Assembly: GCA_934130025.1 (NCBI GenBank)
Contig: CAKOXG010000026.1
Location: 1 to 15,839, forward strand
Source of the DNA: an uncultured Clostridia bacterium
GTDB lineage: Bacteria > Bacillota > Clostridia > TANB77 > CAG-508
Direction of reading: 5' to 3'
Length of the DNA: 15,839 nucleotides
Shown: positions 1-7,498 of the stretch, in pieces
Layout of the letters: each line of letters starts with the position of its first letter
How positions within the stretch are numbered: the first letter of the stretch is position 1
Notes under the pieces: generated by a model
Database searches by the model: none
What the model was told of the DNA's origin: nothing
What the model saw: the letters and a program-made list of their open reading frames with translations, nothing else
Translations under genes and position numbers: made by a program

Positions 1-635
1 GTGGAACAAAAGATGGTATAACAGCTATCCAAGTTGACATTAAAAACGATGGACTAACATATGATATAATCAAAGAGGCTTTTGAAAGAACAAAAGTTGC
101 ACGTGATTATATATTAGACGAAATAATGAAACCACAAATAGCAGAGCCAAGAGCAGAATTATCTAAATATGCACCAAGAATAATTACAACAACAATAAAT
201 GTAGACAAAATAAAAGACGTAATCGGACCTGGTGGAAAAATGATAAACAAAATTATAGATGCAACAGGCGTTAAAATTGACATTGAAGAAGACGGAAGAG
301 TTTGCATTTATACAGATGATGCAGAAAATGGCAAGAAAGCTTTGAAAATGATTGAAGATATTGCAAAAGACATCGAAGTTGGAAAAATTTATGACGGTAA
401 AGTTACTAGAATAATGCCTTTTGGAGCTTTTGTAGATATTGGTGGAGGAAGAGAAGGATTACTTCATATTTCTAAAATATCAAATAAAAGAGTAGAAAAA
501 GTTGAAGATGTTTTAGCAGTAGGCGATGAAATAAAAGTTAAAGTTTATGAAATAGACAATCAAGACAGAATTAACTTAACAATGAAAGACCTAGAAGAAA
601 ATAAAGAAAACAAACAAGAACATGTAGAAGAATAA
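1..635 (+). CDS. pnp: Polyribonucleotide nucleotidyltransferase (PNPase), C-terminal part
   Basis: The reading frame is open from base 3 and runs into the window from upstream, so the start is missing. PNPase is the phosphorolytic 3'-5' exoribonuclease of mRNA decay. The first visible codons (GTKDGITAIQVDIK) match the end of the second RNase PH core. They are followed by a helical linker, then a KH domain with its RNA-binding GPGGK loop at about 225-239. An S1 domain lies at about 375-590 (GKVTRIMPFGAFVDIG, then EGLLHISKIS). A short acidic/lysine-rich tail ends at TAA 633-635. The KH-then-S1 order at the C-terminus is diagnostic for PNPase. No strong intrinsic terminator follows directly; a long-range inverted repeat lies at 651-739. 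Confidence 0.97.
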   Translation, partial: GTKDGITAIQVDIKNDGLTYDIIKEAFERTKVARDYILDEIMKPQIAEPRAELSKYAPRIITTTINVDKIKDVIGPGGKMINKIIDATGVKIDIEEDGRVCIYTDDAENGKKALKMIEDIAKDIEVGKIYDGKVTRIMPFGAFVDIGGGREGLLHISKISNKRVEKVEDVLAVGDEIKVKVYEIDNQDRINLTMKDLEENKENKQEHVEE

Positions 636-653
636 TCAAAAGCAACAATTGTT

Positions 654-736
654 ACAATTCACAACAAAAATTAAATATGAAAAATATTATTAAAAAAACA
701 CAATATATCAAAATATCACAAATTGTTGTGGATTGT
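654..736 (+). repeat. Long-range inverted repeat downstream of pnp
   Basis: Bases 654-667 pair with 723-736 over 14 positions with a single G-U pair. The pairing can extend outward through 653-650 with further wobble pairs. The enclosed loop is about 55 nt and very AT-rich. There is no T-tract after the stem, so it is not a typical intrinsic terminator. It may be an mRNA 3'-end structure or processing site of the pnp transcript. The pairing is directly visible; the function is inferred. Confidence 0.5.
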
Positions 737-755
737 GATAGAAATAAGTCAATAG

Positions 756-783
756 TTGCAAATATATGAATAAGTAGTATAAT
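756..783 (+). promoter_or_regulatory. Sigma-A-type promoter for the GT2 gene
   Basis: A -35 box TTGCAA (756-761) and a perfect -10 box TATAAT (778-783) are separated by 16 bp. Transcription would start near 790, about 46 nt before the GT2 start codon. Confidence 0.65.
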
Positions 784-792
784 ATAGATGTG

Positions 793-808
793 GGGAATGA
801 AAATTCCC
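793..808 (+). promoter_or_regulatory. 5'-UTR hairpin with GAAA loop
   Basis: GGGAAT (793-798) and ATTCCC (803-808) form a perfect 6-bp stem closed on a GAAA (GNRA-type) tetraloop. It begins within a few bases of the predicted transcription start. Hairpins in this position commonly protect mRNA 5' ends; that role is inferred here. Confidence 0.5.
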
Positions 809-835
809 TAATATCTGAAATGAAGGATTGGTAAA

Positions 836-2071
836 ATGAAGTATTTATATATAATACAACAAGCAATGGTATGGGTATTAACAGCATATTGGTTATATCA
901 ATTAATTGTAAGTTTTTGTTCACTTGTAAAACTTAAAGATAAACCATTGATTGATGATAGAGACCATAAGTTTATGGCTATATTGCCTGCTCATAATGAG
1001 GAACATGTAATAGGCAACTTAATAGAGAGCTTGAAAAATCAAGATTATCCACAGGATTTAATTGATATTTATGTTATTGCAGATAATTGTACAGATAATA
1101 CGGTTAAAATTGCAAGAAAAGCTGGAGCTACTGTGCTTGAAAGATACGAAGATGACCCAGAAAAGAAAACAAAGGGTGCAGCTTTGCAATGGTTTTTAAA
1201 ACAAAAAATAGAAGAAAATGCTGATTATGACGCATTTTGCGTTTTTGATGCAGATAATATTGTTGATAAAAATTTCTTTAAAGCAATGAATAAAAAATTG
1301 TGCCAAGGTGAAGAAGTGGTTCAAGGGTATAGAGATATAAAAAATCCAACTGATAGCTGGATTTCAGCAGGATATGCAATATTCTATTGGACAATGCACA
1401 GATTCTATCATTTAGCTAGATATAATTTGGGATTATCAGCTCTTTTAAATGGAACTGGATTTATGGTTAAATTCGATATAATAAAACCAACAGGTTGGAA
1501 TACAAATACATTAACAGAGGATATAGAATTTTCTTTGAAACGTATAATACAGGGAAAAAGAGTTGGATGGGCAACAGATGCAATAGTGTATGATGAACAG
1601 CCAGTAGGATTTAAACAATCTTGGTCACAAAGATCTAGATGGACAATAGGACATATTCAATGTTTACAAGAATATACAAAACCACTTGCAGGAGCAGTAG
1701 TTAAGAATAAAACATTGATGAACTTTGATGGTTTATTATATATGCTTGGAAGCATACCAATGTTTATAATGACAATAATCCTTGTAATTATAAACTTTAT
1801 AATGTATATTTGGGGAGGAATGAATGTTGGAGACCTATTCATAAACTGCTTAAGATATATACTTCCAACTTTCTTGTTACCAATATTTGTTGGTGTTGTA
1901 ATAATGATAATAGATAAGAAGCCAATAAGACCAATGATAAAGGGGCTTGCTTTATATCCACTATTTTTGGGCTCATGGTTACTTATAAACTTCAAATGTT
2001 TATTTATACGTGATACAAATTGGGAAAAGATAGACCATGTAAGAGATATAAAAATAAAAGATGTAGCTTAA
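836..2071 (+). CDS. Processive-type family 2 glycosyltransferase, membrane protein
   Basis: This 411-residue protein has the layout of an inverting GT2 synthase. An N-terminal membrane helix (about residues 8-28) is followed by a cytoplasmic catalytic domain. Visible motifs are PAHNEE (51-56, nucleotide-sugar binding), DAD (138-140, the metal-binding DxD), TED (227-229, catalytic base region) and QRSRW (265-269, the QxxRW signature of processive enzymes). Three or more hydrophobic segments follow (about 300-325, 340-360 and 370-390). Relatives make or extend polysaccharides such as poly-N-acetylglucosamine; the sugar and product cannot be read from sequence. The start at 836 follows AAGGAT with suitable spacing. 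It has its own promoter, and a hairpin lies after the stop. Its likely role is an envelope or extracellular polysaccharide. Confidence 0.9.
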   Translation: MKYLYIIQQAMVWVLTAYWLYQLIVSFCSLVKLKDKPLIDDRDHKFMAILPAHNEEHVIGNLIESLKNQDYPQDLIDIYVIADNCTDNTVKIARKAGATVLERYEDDPEKKTKGAALQWFLKQKIEENADYDAFCVFDADNIVDKNFFKAMNKKLCQGEEVVQGYRDIKNPTDSWISAGYAIFYWTMHRFYHLARYNLGLSALLNGTGFMVKFDIIKPTGWNTNTLTEDIEFSLKRIIQGKRVGWATDAIVYDEQPVGFKQSWSQRSRWTIGHIQCLQEYTKPLAGAVVKNKTLMNFDGLLYMLGSIPMFIMTIILVIINFIMYIWGGMNVGDLFINCLRYILPTFLLPIFVGVVIMIIDKKPIRPMIKGLALYPLFLGSWLLINFKCLFIRDTNWEKIDHVRDIKIKDVA

Positions 2072-2096
2072 ATGAATAAAAAAAGCAAATAAATAA

Positions 2097-2150
2097 AAAC
2101 TGCACATTGCTTAAAAAATTGATTACAGAGCAGTGTGCAGTTTGTTCAAA
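2097..2150 (+). terminator. Hairpin after the GT2 gene, possible terminator
   Basis: AAACTGCACATTGCT (2097-2111) pairs with AGCAGTGTGCAGTTT (2129-2143), a 15-bp stem with one G-U pair and a 17-nt loop. The tail has only TTTGTT, so termination on the plus strand may be inefficient. The complementary strand has a better U-rich flank, but no minus-strand gene needs it. Confidence 0.6.
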
Positions 2151-2293
2151 TATATTATTTGGCAACTACATTTCTGTAATTGCTTACTTTCTATGTTTAT
2201 TATACATTTAATGAAGCAAATATGCCAATTAATTTTATGAAATTTGTGGATGGAAAAATGAAAAAGACTGTCTACAAACAGGAAGGATGAAAA

Positions 2294-3775
2294 ATGGAAG
2301 AAAAACTTAAAAAAATTTTAAAACCCAAATTTATACATATAGCAGTAATTATACTTGGAATAATATTTATAAGTTTATCAATATTCCACACAAATATGTG
2401 GTTTGATGAAAGTTATACAATAGGAATAGTTAGACATTCATTTTCTAAAATATGGAATATAACGAGTTACGATGTTCATCCACCTTTTTATTATTTTTGT
2501 TTACATATTCTTAATTTAATTTTTGGGGAGAATATAATAATTTATAGGTTATTCTCTATGATTACAATTGCACTAACTGCAATACTTGGATATACACATA
2601 TTCGTAAAGATTTTGGAGAAAAAACAGGATTCTGGTTTTCATTTTTAATATTAGTGTTACCAGTAGCTGCTCAATATGCAGGAGAAATTAGAATGTATTC
2701 TTTAGGAATGCTTCTTGGAACAATTATGTGTATATATGGCTATAGAATTTACAAAAAAGATATTCATAAATTAACATTTTTATTCTTTGGACTAAGTAGT
2801 TTAGCTCTTGCATATACGCATTATTATGGTGTGCTATTGGCTGGAGTTATAAACCTAGCTTTGTTTATATATTTAATCAAAAACAGAAAAGAAAGAAAAC
2901 AAGATTTAATAAAATTTACTGTAACAGCTGTTTTACAAGTTATTGCCTATTTGCCATGGCTGATAGTATTTGCAAGTCACTTAAAAGGAACAGGATTCTG
3001 GATAACACTAACTTTCCCAGGCTCGATATATGAAATACTAACTGTTCAATACAGAGGAAACCTTGCATTTCAACCAATAATACTTTCAACAGCCTTTTAT
3101 GCTTATTTAATATATATGGTAGCAAGTACACCAAAAGAAGAGAGAAAACCTGGAACATGGGGATTTATCATTTATATTGGAATAATTCTATTAGTACTTG
3201 TGATTTGTGCAGTGCTTCACAGTGTAATTTTATTAAGTAGATATATGTTAATTTTGAATGGAGTATTTATGTTTTCTATTGCATACTTTATGGCAAAGGA
3301 TACAAACAAAATCCGAATTACTTCAATATGTTTAATAATATTAACTCTATCTGCGATAAGTAATTACAAAACTATAAGGGAAAATTATGATGTAAATAAC
3401 AGAGATTTTATTACATATTTGAATGATAATATTCAGGATGGAGATATAATTTTATACTCTGGTGCGATAAATGGTGCAGTAATAACAACGGAAGTTTCTC
3501 ACAATCATGATAATGTTTCTTATTTCTATAATAAAGAGCATTGGGGAGTGCATGATGCCTACAAAGCGTTTGCACCTTATATGATAATTGAAGAAGATTT
3601 ATCAAAAATTTTAGATAATTATACAGGAAGAGTTTGGATTGTTGAAAACGAGAATACACATAGCCTTTATGACGAGATAGCTGAAAATTATTCGGTAAAT
3701 AAAATTGATGAAAAACAATTTATAGATAAATATAAGGATTATAGATATACATTTGAATTAATCGAAAAAAATTAA
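2294..3775 (+). CDS. GT39 (PMT/ArnT)-family membrane glycosyltransferase
   Basis: This polytopic membrane protein of 493 residues belongs to the family that transfers sugars from polyprenyl-phosphate donors on the outer face of the membrane. The first helix (about residues 13-31) is followed by WFDES (36-40), which carries the conserved acidic residues of the first extracytoplasmic loop. DVHPPFYY (60-67) is the second family signature. About eight to ten further hydrophobic segments follow up to about residue 355. The last roughly 130 residues are a soluble, probably extracytoplasmic domain. The start has a strong AGGAAGG ribosome site. Acceptor and sugar are unknown: protein, wall polymer and lipid are all used in this family. 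It lies 222 bp after the GT2 gene, behind a hairpin, so co-transcription is not assured. Confidence 0.87.
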   Translation: MEEKLKKILKPKFIHIAVIILGIIFISLSIFHTNMWFDESYTIGIVRHSFSKIWNITSYDVHPPFYYFCLHILNLIFGENIIIYRLFSMITIALTAILGYTHIRKDFGEKTGFWFSFLILVLPVAAQYAGEIRMYSLGMLLGTIMCIYGYRIYKKDIHKLTFLFFGLSSLALAYTHYYGVLLAGVINLALFIYLIKNRKERKQDLIKFTVTAVLQVIAYLPWLIVFASHLKGTGFWITLTFPGSIYEILTVQYRGNLAFQPIILSTAFYAYLIYMVASTPKEERKPGTWGFIIYIGIILLVLVICAVLHSVILLSRYMLILNGVFMFSIAYFMAKDTNKIRITSICLIILTLSAISNYKTIRENYDVNNRDFITYLNDNIQDGDIILYSGAINGAVITTEVSHNHDNVSYFYNKEHWGVHDAYKAFAPYMIIEEDLSKILDNYTGRVWIVENENTHSLYDEIAENYSVNKIDEKQFIDKYKDYRYTFELIEKN

Positions 3776-3924
3776 ACAGAAATATAGAAATTATAAATGG
3801 AAAACTATAAAAAGTATAGATGGAATTTGTAAAAAGCTATGTAAAAGATTATTAATAATATACAATGTATATCAAAAATGAAATTTATTATAAATAGGCT
3901 GAAAAAGAAGGAGAGTAATAAAAA

Positions 3925-4758
3925 GTGGAAAAATCAAAAATGAAAGTATATGCTTTTGTTGGCCCATCTGGAACAGGAAAGAGCTATAGAGCGCAAATGG
4001 TTGCAAGTGCAAATGATATTCATTATATAATTGACGACGGATTATTGATAAATGAGAATGAAGTACTTGCGGGAACTTCAGCTAAAAAGGCTCCAACAAA
4101 AATTGAAACAGTAAAACATGCACTTTTCATTGAGGAAAAAGAGCAATCTGAAATGAGAAAAGCTCTGAAGAAATATAAACCAGACAGTCTACTAATATTA
4201 GGAACCTCTGATAAAATGATAGCGAAAATAAGGGAAAGTTTAAATTTACCGGAACTTACCAAAACAATTTATATAAATGAGGTTGCAACAGAAGAAGAAA
4301 TGGAAAAAGCAAGAAATATCCGTGTTACTCAGGGAAAACATGTAATTCCAGTTCCAACCTTCGAAATAAAAAAAGACTTTTCAGGCTATATATTAGATCC
4401 ACTGCAAATATTTAGGTCAAAGGGTAAAGGAGAAAATCCATATTTATCTGAAAAATCAATTATTAGGCCAACATTTAGTTATATGGGAAATTTTACAATT
4501 TCAGATAGTGTTTTCAGGCAAATAGCTGAGAGGATGGCCAAAAAAATGCCTGAGATATATGAGGTAAATAGAACACGAGTTGAAAACTATGGAGATGGAA
4601 TTTCGATATATATGGAAATAACATTAAATTATGGAAATAATATTATAGAAGTATTAAAAAAATTTAAAGCTAAACTAAAAAAAGAAATAGAAAAACAAAC
4701 TGCAATGAATGTTATAAAAATTGATTTAGTTGCAAAGGGAATACATATGGTGGAATAA
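3925..4758 (+). CDS. P-loop ATPase-like protein with C-terminal Asp23/Gls24-like domain
   Basis: The start is GTG at 3925, chosen because AAGGAGAG (3908-3915) sits 9 nt upstream; the alternative ATG at 3940 is 24 nt from it. The 277-residue protein opens with a Walker A motif GPSGTGKS (residues 13-20) after a hydrophobic strand. A candidate Walker B-like strand is DSLLILG (87-93). Residues about 181-277 look like an Asp23/Gls24 (formerly DUF322) domain: a GNFTISDSVFRQIAER opening, a YGDGISIYMEITLNYG strand pair, a LKKFKAKLKKEIEKQT helix and a final VIKIDLVAKGI strand. Asp23/Gls24 proteins are small envelope-stress proteins of Bacillota. The P-loop is seen directly; the domain assignment is recognised by eye and is less certain. 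It appears monocistronic and ends at a bidirectional terminator. Confidence 0.8.
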   Translation: MEKSKMKVYAFVGPSGTGKSYRAQMVASANDIHYIIDDGLLINENEVLAGTSAKKAPTKIETVKHALFIEEKEQSEMRKALKKYKPDSLLILGTSDKMIAKIRESLNLPELTKTIYINEVATEEEMEKARNIRVTQGKHVIPVPTFEIKKDFSGYILDPLQIFRSKGKGENPYLSEKSIIRPTFSYMGNFTISDSVFRQIAERMAKKMPEIYEVNRTRVENYGDGISIYMEITLNYGNNIIEVLKKFKAKLKKEIEKQTAMNVIKIDLVAKGIHMVE

Positions 4759-4772
4759 AATATATAAGAATT

Positions 4773-4810
4773 AAAAATGAGATTTGTGGATAAACCTAAA
4801 TCTCATTTTT
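4773..4810. terminator. Bidirectional intrinsic terminator
   Basis: AAAAATGAGATTT (4773-4785) and AAATCTCATTTTT (4798-4810) form a perfect 13-bp stem with a 12-nt loop. Each strand's transcript ends the stem in a run of U. It lies between the convergent P-loop/Asp23 gene and the E2-like gene, and can serve both. Confidence 0.85.
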
Positions 4811-4817
4811 ATATATT

Positions 4818-5669
4818 TTATAAAATATCTTGCTTAACTTCTCCAGGTTTTTCAAGTAATTCTGGCTTTTTTAAATATTTAGATAATTGCTTAAATGAAG
4901 AAGCATAGTAATATCCATCACATATTCTTTCGTCACCGACAAATGCGATTGTAATACATTTTTCTTCATGAATTTCATCATCTTCATAAACATAGCTTTT
5001 CTTTTTTTTACCCATAGCAAAAAACATACTGGTAGTACCAAAATTATATAAATGGTGGTATATACTATCAATTCCAAGAGAACCAACATTTGTCAAGAAC
5101 ACACTGGTATGGAAAGGGCTAGCTGCAATTACTGATTTTGGCATAATGTTGTGTCGATCTAAGAACATAAGAAATTTTACTACTCTTCTTATTAGTCCAT
5201 TAGGAACAATGCTTAATGTTCCAGCAAGATTATCTGTATTATTTGATGTGGCATTATCCTTATTCTTTTCTATTGCAGCATCTAACTTTTCCTTTATTTC
5301 AAATATATTTTCGGTACCATCAAATGGTAGTTTTATTGAGGTTTCTGTACCTTCATCTGAAAAATTCTTTTTTATTACAAGAGAAACCCAGATTTTATTT
5401 CTAGCATATAAACTGCCATTCATGGCAAATCGATTTAGGTAAGGCCTTTCGGCTATAATTCTAACTATAGCTGCGTAAATTATATTCATATATGAAAATT
5501 TTATACCTTCAGCAGCTTTTCTATCTATGTATGAATCAATATCTCTAAGTATAATATCTTGCTTAAAATATACCTGCGAATCTGCTCTATCTAACATTAT
5601 ACTTGGGATGACCCTAAAAAATGTAGGAATATTTTTTAGTTTCCTACCATCACTTCTTTTTCCAAACAT
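4818..5669 (-). CDS. Stand-alone 2-oxoacid dehydrogenase E2/CAT-fold acyltransferase-like protein, catalytic His missing
   Basis: This 283-residue protein matches the catalytic (CAT-superfamily) domain of 2-oxoacid dehydrogenase E2. It lacks any lipoyl or E1/E3-binding domain, and no E1 or E3 gene is nearby. Supporting stretches are VSLVIKK (95-101), TNVGSLGIDSIYHHLYNFGT (193-212) and the C-terminal DERICDG (246-252), which aligns with the E2 motif DHRxxDG. In that motif the catalytic His is replaced by Glu247, while Asp251 and Gly252 remain. Classical acyl transfer by general-base His is therefore doubtful. The start has AAAGGAGC about 9 nt upstream and a strong promoter at 5703-5731. It may be a repurposed or unconventional acyltransferase; the substrate is unknown. 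Confidence 0.82.
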   Translation of the reverse strand: MFGKRSDGRKLKNIPTFFRVIPSIMLDRADSQVYFKQDIILRDIDSYIDRKAAEGIKFSYMNIIYAAIVRIIAERPYLNRFAMNGSLYARNKIWVSLVIKKNFSDEGTETSIKLPFDGTENIFEIKEKLDAAIEKNKDNATSNNTDNLAGTLSIVPNGLIRRVVKFLMFLDRHNIMPKSVIAASPFHTSVFLTNVGSLGIDSIYHHLYNFGTTSMFFAMGKKKKSYVYEDDEIHEEKCITIAFVGDERICDGYYYASSFKQLSKYLKKPELLEKPGEVKQDIL

Positions 5670-5702
5670 TTTAAGTTGCTCCTTTAAATTTTATATAAAT
5701 AT

Positions 5703-5731
5703 ATTTTACACTGTGCAAAATTATTTGTCAA
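5703..5731 (-). promoter_or_regulatory. Sigma-A promoter for the E2-like gene
   Basis: Read on the minus strand, a perfect TTGACA (5731-5726) is followed by a 17-bp spacer and TAAAAT (5708-5703). The 5' UTR would be about 30 nt. This is one of the best consensus promoters in the window. Confidence 0.85.
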
Positions 5732-5760
5732 ATAAAAACGAAAAGTGCTTTGTATAACAC

Positions 5761-5788
5761 TTGAAAATATGAGATTTTGTGGTATATT
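5761..5788 (+). promoter_or_regulatory. Sigma-A promoter for the radical SAM-thioesterase operon
   Basis: TTGAAA (5761-5766), a 16-bp spacer and TATATT (5783-5788) lie about 30 bp before the ATG. The promoter is back to back with the minus-strand promoter at 5703-5731. A short inverted repeat, AAGTG (5743-5747) and CACTT (5758-5762), lies between them. Confidence 0.7.
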
Positions 5789-5816
5789 ATTAATGTATTA
5801 AAATAGGAGATGAACT

Positions 5817-6701
5817 ATGATTGAACAACTAATAAAATGCGAAATATGTCCATTTAGATGTAAAGTAAATAGGCTAAATGGAGAAATAGGAAGATGTGGA
5901 TGCAATGATAAAATAAGAATTGATAAATATCAACTTCATTATTTTGAAGAACCTTGTATAAGCGGGAAAGATGGTTCTGGAACGGTATTTTTTTCAAACT
6001 GTAACTTTAGGTGTATATTTTGCCAAAATTATAAGATAAGCCAAGAAAGAAAGGGATATGAGATTTCTATTGAAGAATTAGCAAATATATTCATAGAGCT
6101 TCAGAATAAAGGAGCAAATAATATTAATCTTGTAACACCAACAACATATGCGTACCAAATAATAGAAGCAATTAAAATTGCAAGAAACAAAGGACTTAAT
6201 TTACCAATAATATATAATACCAATGGATATGAAAGCTTAACTACATTAAGAGATTTAAAAGGATATATTGATGTTTATTTACCAGATTTAAAGTACTATT
6301 CGAACGAAATAGCAGAGAAGTATTCTAAAGCACCACAATATTTTGAAATTGCTACTAAAGCGATAATGGAAATGATAAAACAAGTGGGGAGTGTTGTTTT
6401 GGATGAAAATGGAATAATACAAAAAGGTGTAATAGTAAGGCATTTGGTATTACCAAACCATATTCAAAATTCAAAGCATATACTTAAGTGGCTTAAATCT
6501 AATGTAGATGATACTGCATATGTAAGTGTAATGGCACAATATTTCCCAACTTATAAAGCAAAAGAGGATAAATATATATACAGAAAATTGAACAAAAAAG
6601 AATATCAAGAAATAGAAAATTATTTATATTTGTTAGAATTTAAGAATGGATTTATTCAAGAACTTGGAGAACATGAGGAAGAATATGTTCCAGATTTTTA
6701 G
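5817..6701 (+). CDS. Radical SAM protein, PflX family (COG1313-like, PFL-activase homolog)
   Basis: The 294-residue protein has the radical SAM signature CNFRCIFC (residues 62-69, CxxxCxxC), which binds the 4Fe-4S cluster that cleaves S-adenosylmethionine. It is preceded by a Cys-rich N-terminal segment with Cys at about 8, 11, 15, 27 and 29 (CEICPFRC, then GRCGC). That pattern fits the PflX group of pyruvate formate-lyase activase homologs, whose substrate is generally unknown. Other family-like stretches are NLVTPTTY (about 103-110) and the YLPDLKYY segment near 154-161. The start is supported by AGGAGA 6 nt upstream. Only 21 bp separate its stop from the thioesterase start, so the two are probably co-transcribed. 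No pyruvate formate-lyase gene is in view. Confidence 0.88.
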   Translation: MIEQLIKCEICPFRCKVNRLNGEIGRCGCNDKIRIDKYQLHYFEEPCISGKDGSGTVFFSNCNFRCIFCQNYKISQERKGYEISIEELANIFIELQNKGANNINLVTPTTYAYQIIEAIKIARNKGLNLPIIYNTNGYESLTTLRDLKGYIDVYLPDLKYYSNEIAEKYSKAPQYFEIATKAIMEMIKQVGSVVLDENGIIQKGVIVRHLVLPNHIQNSKHILKWLKSNVDDTAYVSVMAQYFPTYKAKEDKYIYRKLNKKEYQEIENYLYLLEFKNGFIQELGEHEEEYVPDF

Positions 6702-6722
6702 ATATTAATGGAGGGATTTTTA

Positions 6723-7448
6723 ATGGCAATTTTTGAGAATGAATATAGAGTAGGACTCTCTGATGTGGGACACTCTAATGAAATAACTAATAAGGCAATA
6801 CTTAGAATATTGGAAAATGTGGCTGGGATGCACTCAGAATCTGTTGGTTGGGGGTTAAATAGCATTGAAAGAACGAATAAAAATTGGATATTATTAGGAT
6901 GGAAAGTTCAAATTATTTCAAGACCAATATATAATGAAAAATTAATTGTTAAAACATGGGGAAGAGACTTTAATAGAGCAGTTACATATAGGGATTTTGA
7001 AGTGTTTGATGAGAAAGAAAATCTAGTTATAAAAGCAACTAGCAAGTGGACCATGATTGATATTAGAACGAGCAAGCTTGTTGAATTAACACCCGAAATT
7101 ACAAGGCCATATGAATGTGAAAAAAACAAAATATTTGAACAAGGCTTTGACTTTAAAATTAAAGAACCAATGGAAAAGAAAAGTTTTATAAATTATAAAG
7201 TTATGAGAAGAGATATTGATATAAATAAGCATGTTCATAACTTGTACTATCTTGATTTTGCATATGAGGCTTTGCCAGAAAATGTATATAATACAAATAA
7301 GTTTAATAATGTTGAAATAATGTATAAAAGACAAATAAAATTAGATGATAATATTATTTGTTATTATACTCAAAATGAAAATGAAAATATAGTAACAATA
7401 AAATCTGAAGATGATAAAACTCTTCATGCAATTATAAAATTATACTAA
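6723..7448 (+). CDS. Acyl-ACP thioesterase (FatA/FatB-like, double hotdog)
   Basis: The 241-residue protein resembles bacterial acyl-ACP thioesterases, which release free fatty acids from acyl carrier protein. The N-terminal half has NKAILRILENVAGMHSES and a LLGWKVQIISRP strand, the first hotdog. The second hotdog begins near MRRDIDINKHVHN (161-173); Asp166, Asn168 and His170 correspond to the catalytic D-x-N-x-H of plant FatA/FatB. The ATG at 6723 is chosen because GGAGGG (6710-6715) lies 7 nt upstream; an earlier in-frame ATG at 6708 overlaps that site and has none of its own. It is the second gene of the operon and ends at a bidirectional terminator. Substrate chain length cannot be read from sequence. 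Confidence 0.88.
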   Translation: MAIFENEYRVGLSDVGHSNEITNKAILRILENVAGMHSESVGWGLNSIERTNKNWILLGWKVQIISRPIYNEKLIVKTWGRDFNRAVTYRDFEVFDEKENLVIKATSKWTMIDIRTSKLVELTPEITRPYECEKNKIFEQGFDFKIKEPMEKKSFINYKVMRRDIDINKHVHNLYYLDFAYEALPENVYNTNKFNNVEIMYKRQIKLDDNIICYYTQNENENIVTIKSEDDKTLHAIIKLY

Positions 7449-7451
7449 GAG

Positions 7452-7498
7452 AAAAGCTGAACTATTTTAGAATAATTCAGCTTTTAATTTATTTTTTT
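7452..7498. terminator. Bidirectional intrinsic terminator
   Basis: AAAAGCTGAA (7452-7461) pairs with TTCAGCTTTT (7476-7485). After one C-A mismatch the stem continues as TATT/AATA onto a TTAG loop. T-rich sequence follows on the plus strand (TTTT, ATTT, T8 up to 7499), and on the minus strand the stem itself ends in T4. It separates the convergent thioesterase and murC genes and overlaps the murC stop region. Confidence 0.88.

Noticed and set aside
2175..2206. Possible promoter for the GT39 gene (TTGCTT with TATTAT or TATACA)
   Set aside because: Spacing is 12 or 15 bp, outside the usual 16-18, and the boxes are weak.
3858..3872. Palindrome ATATACA-A-TGTATAT before the P-loop/Asp23 gene
   Set aside because: It is made only of alternating A/T with one C/G pair, is likely in AT-rich DNA, and sits at no clear promoter.
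5146..5442. Plus-strand ORF of 98 codons within the E2-like gene
   Set aside because: It is an antisense shadow of a clear minus-strand gene, with no ribosome site or family similarity.
6708..6722. Earlier ATG for the thioesterase at 6708
   Set aside because: It overlaps the GGAGGG ribosome site that serves 6723 and has no site of its own.
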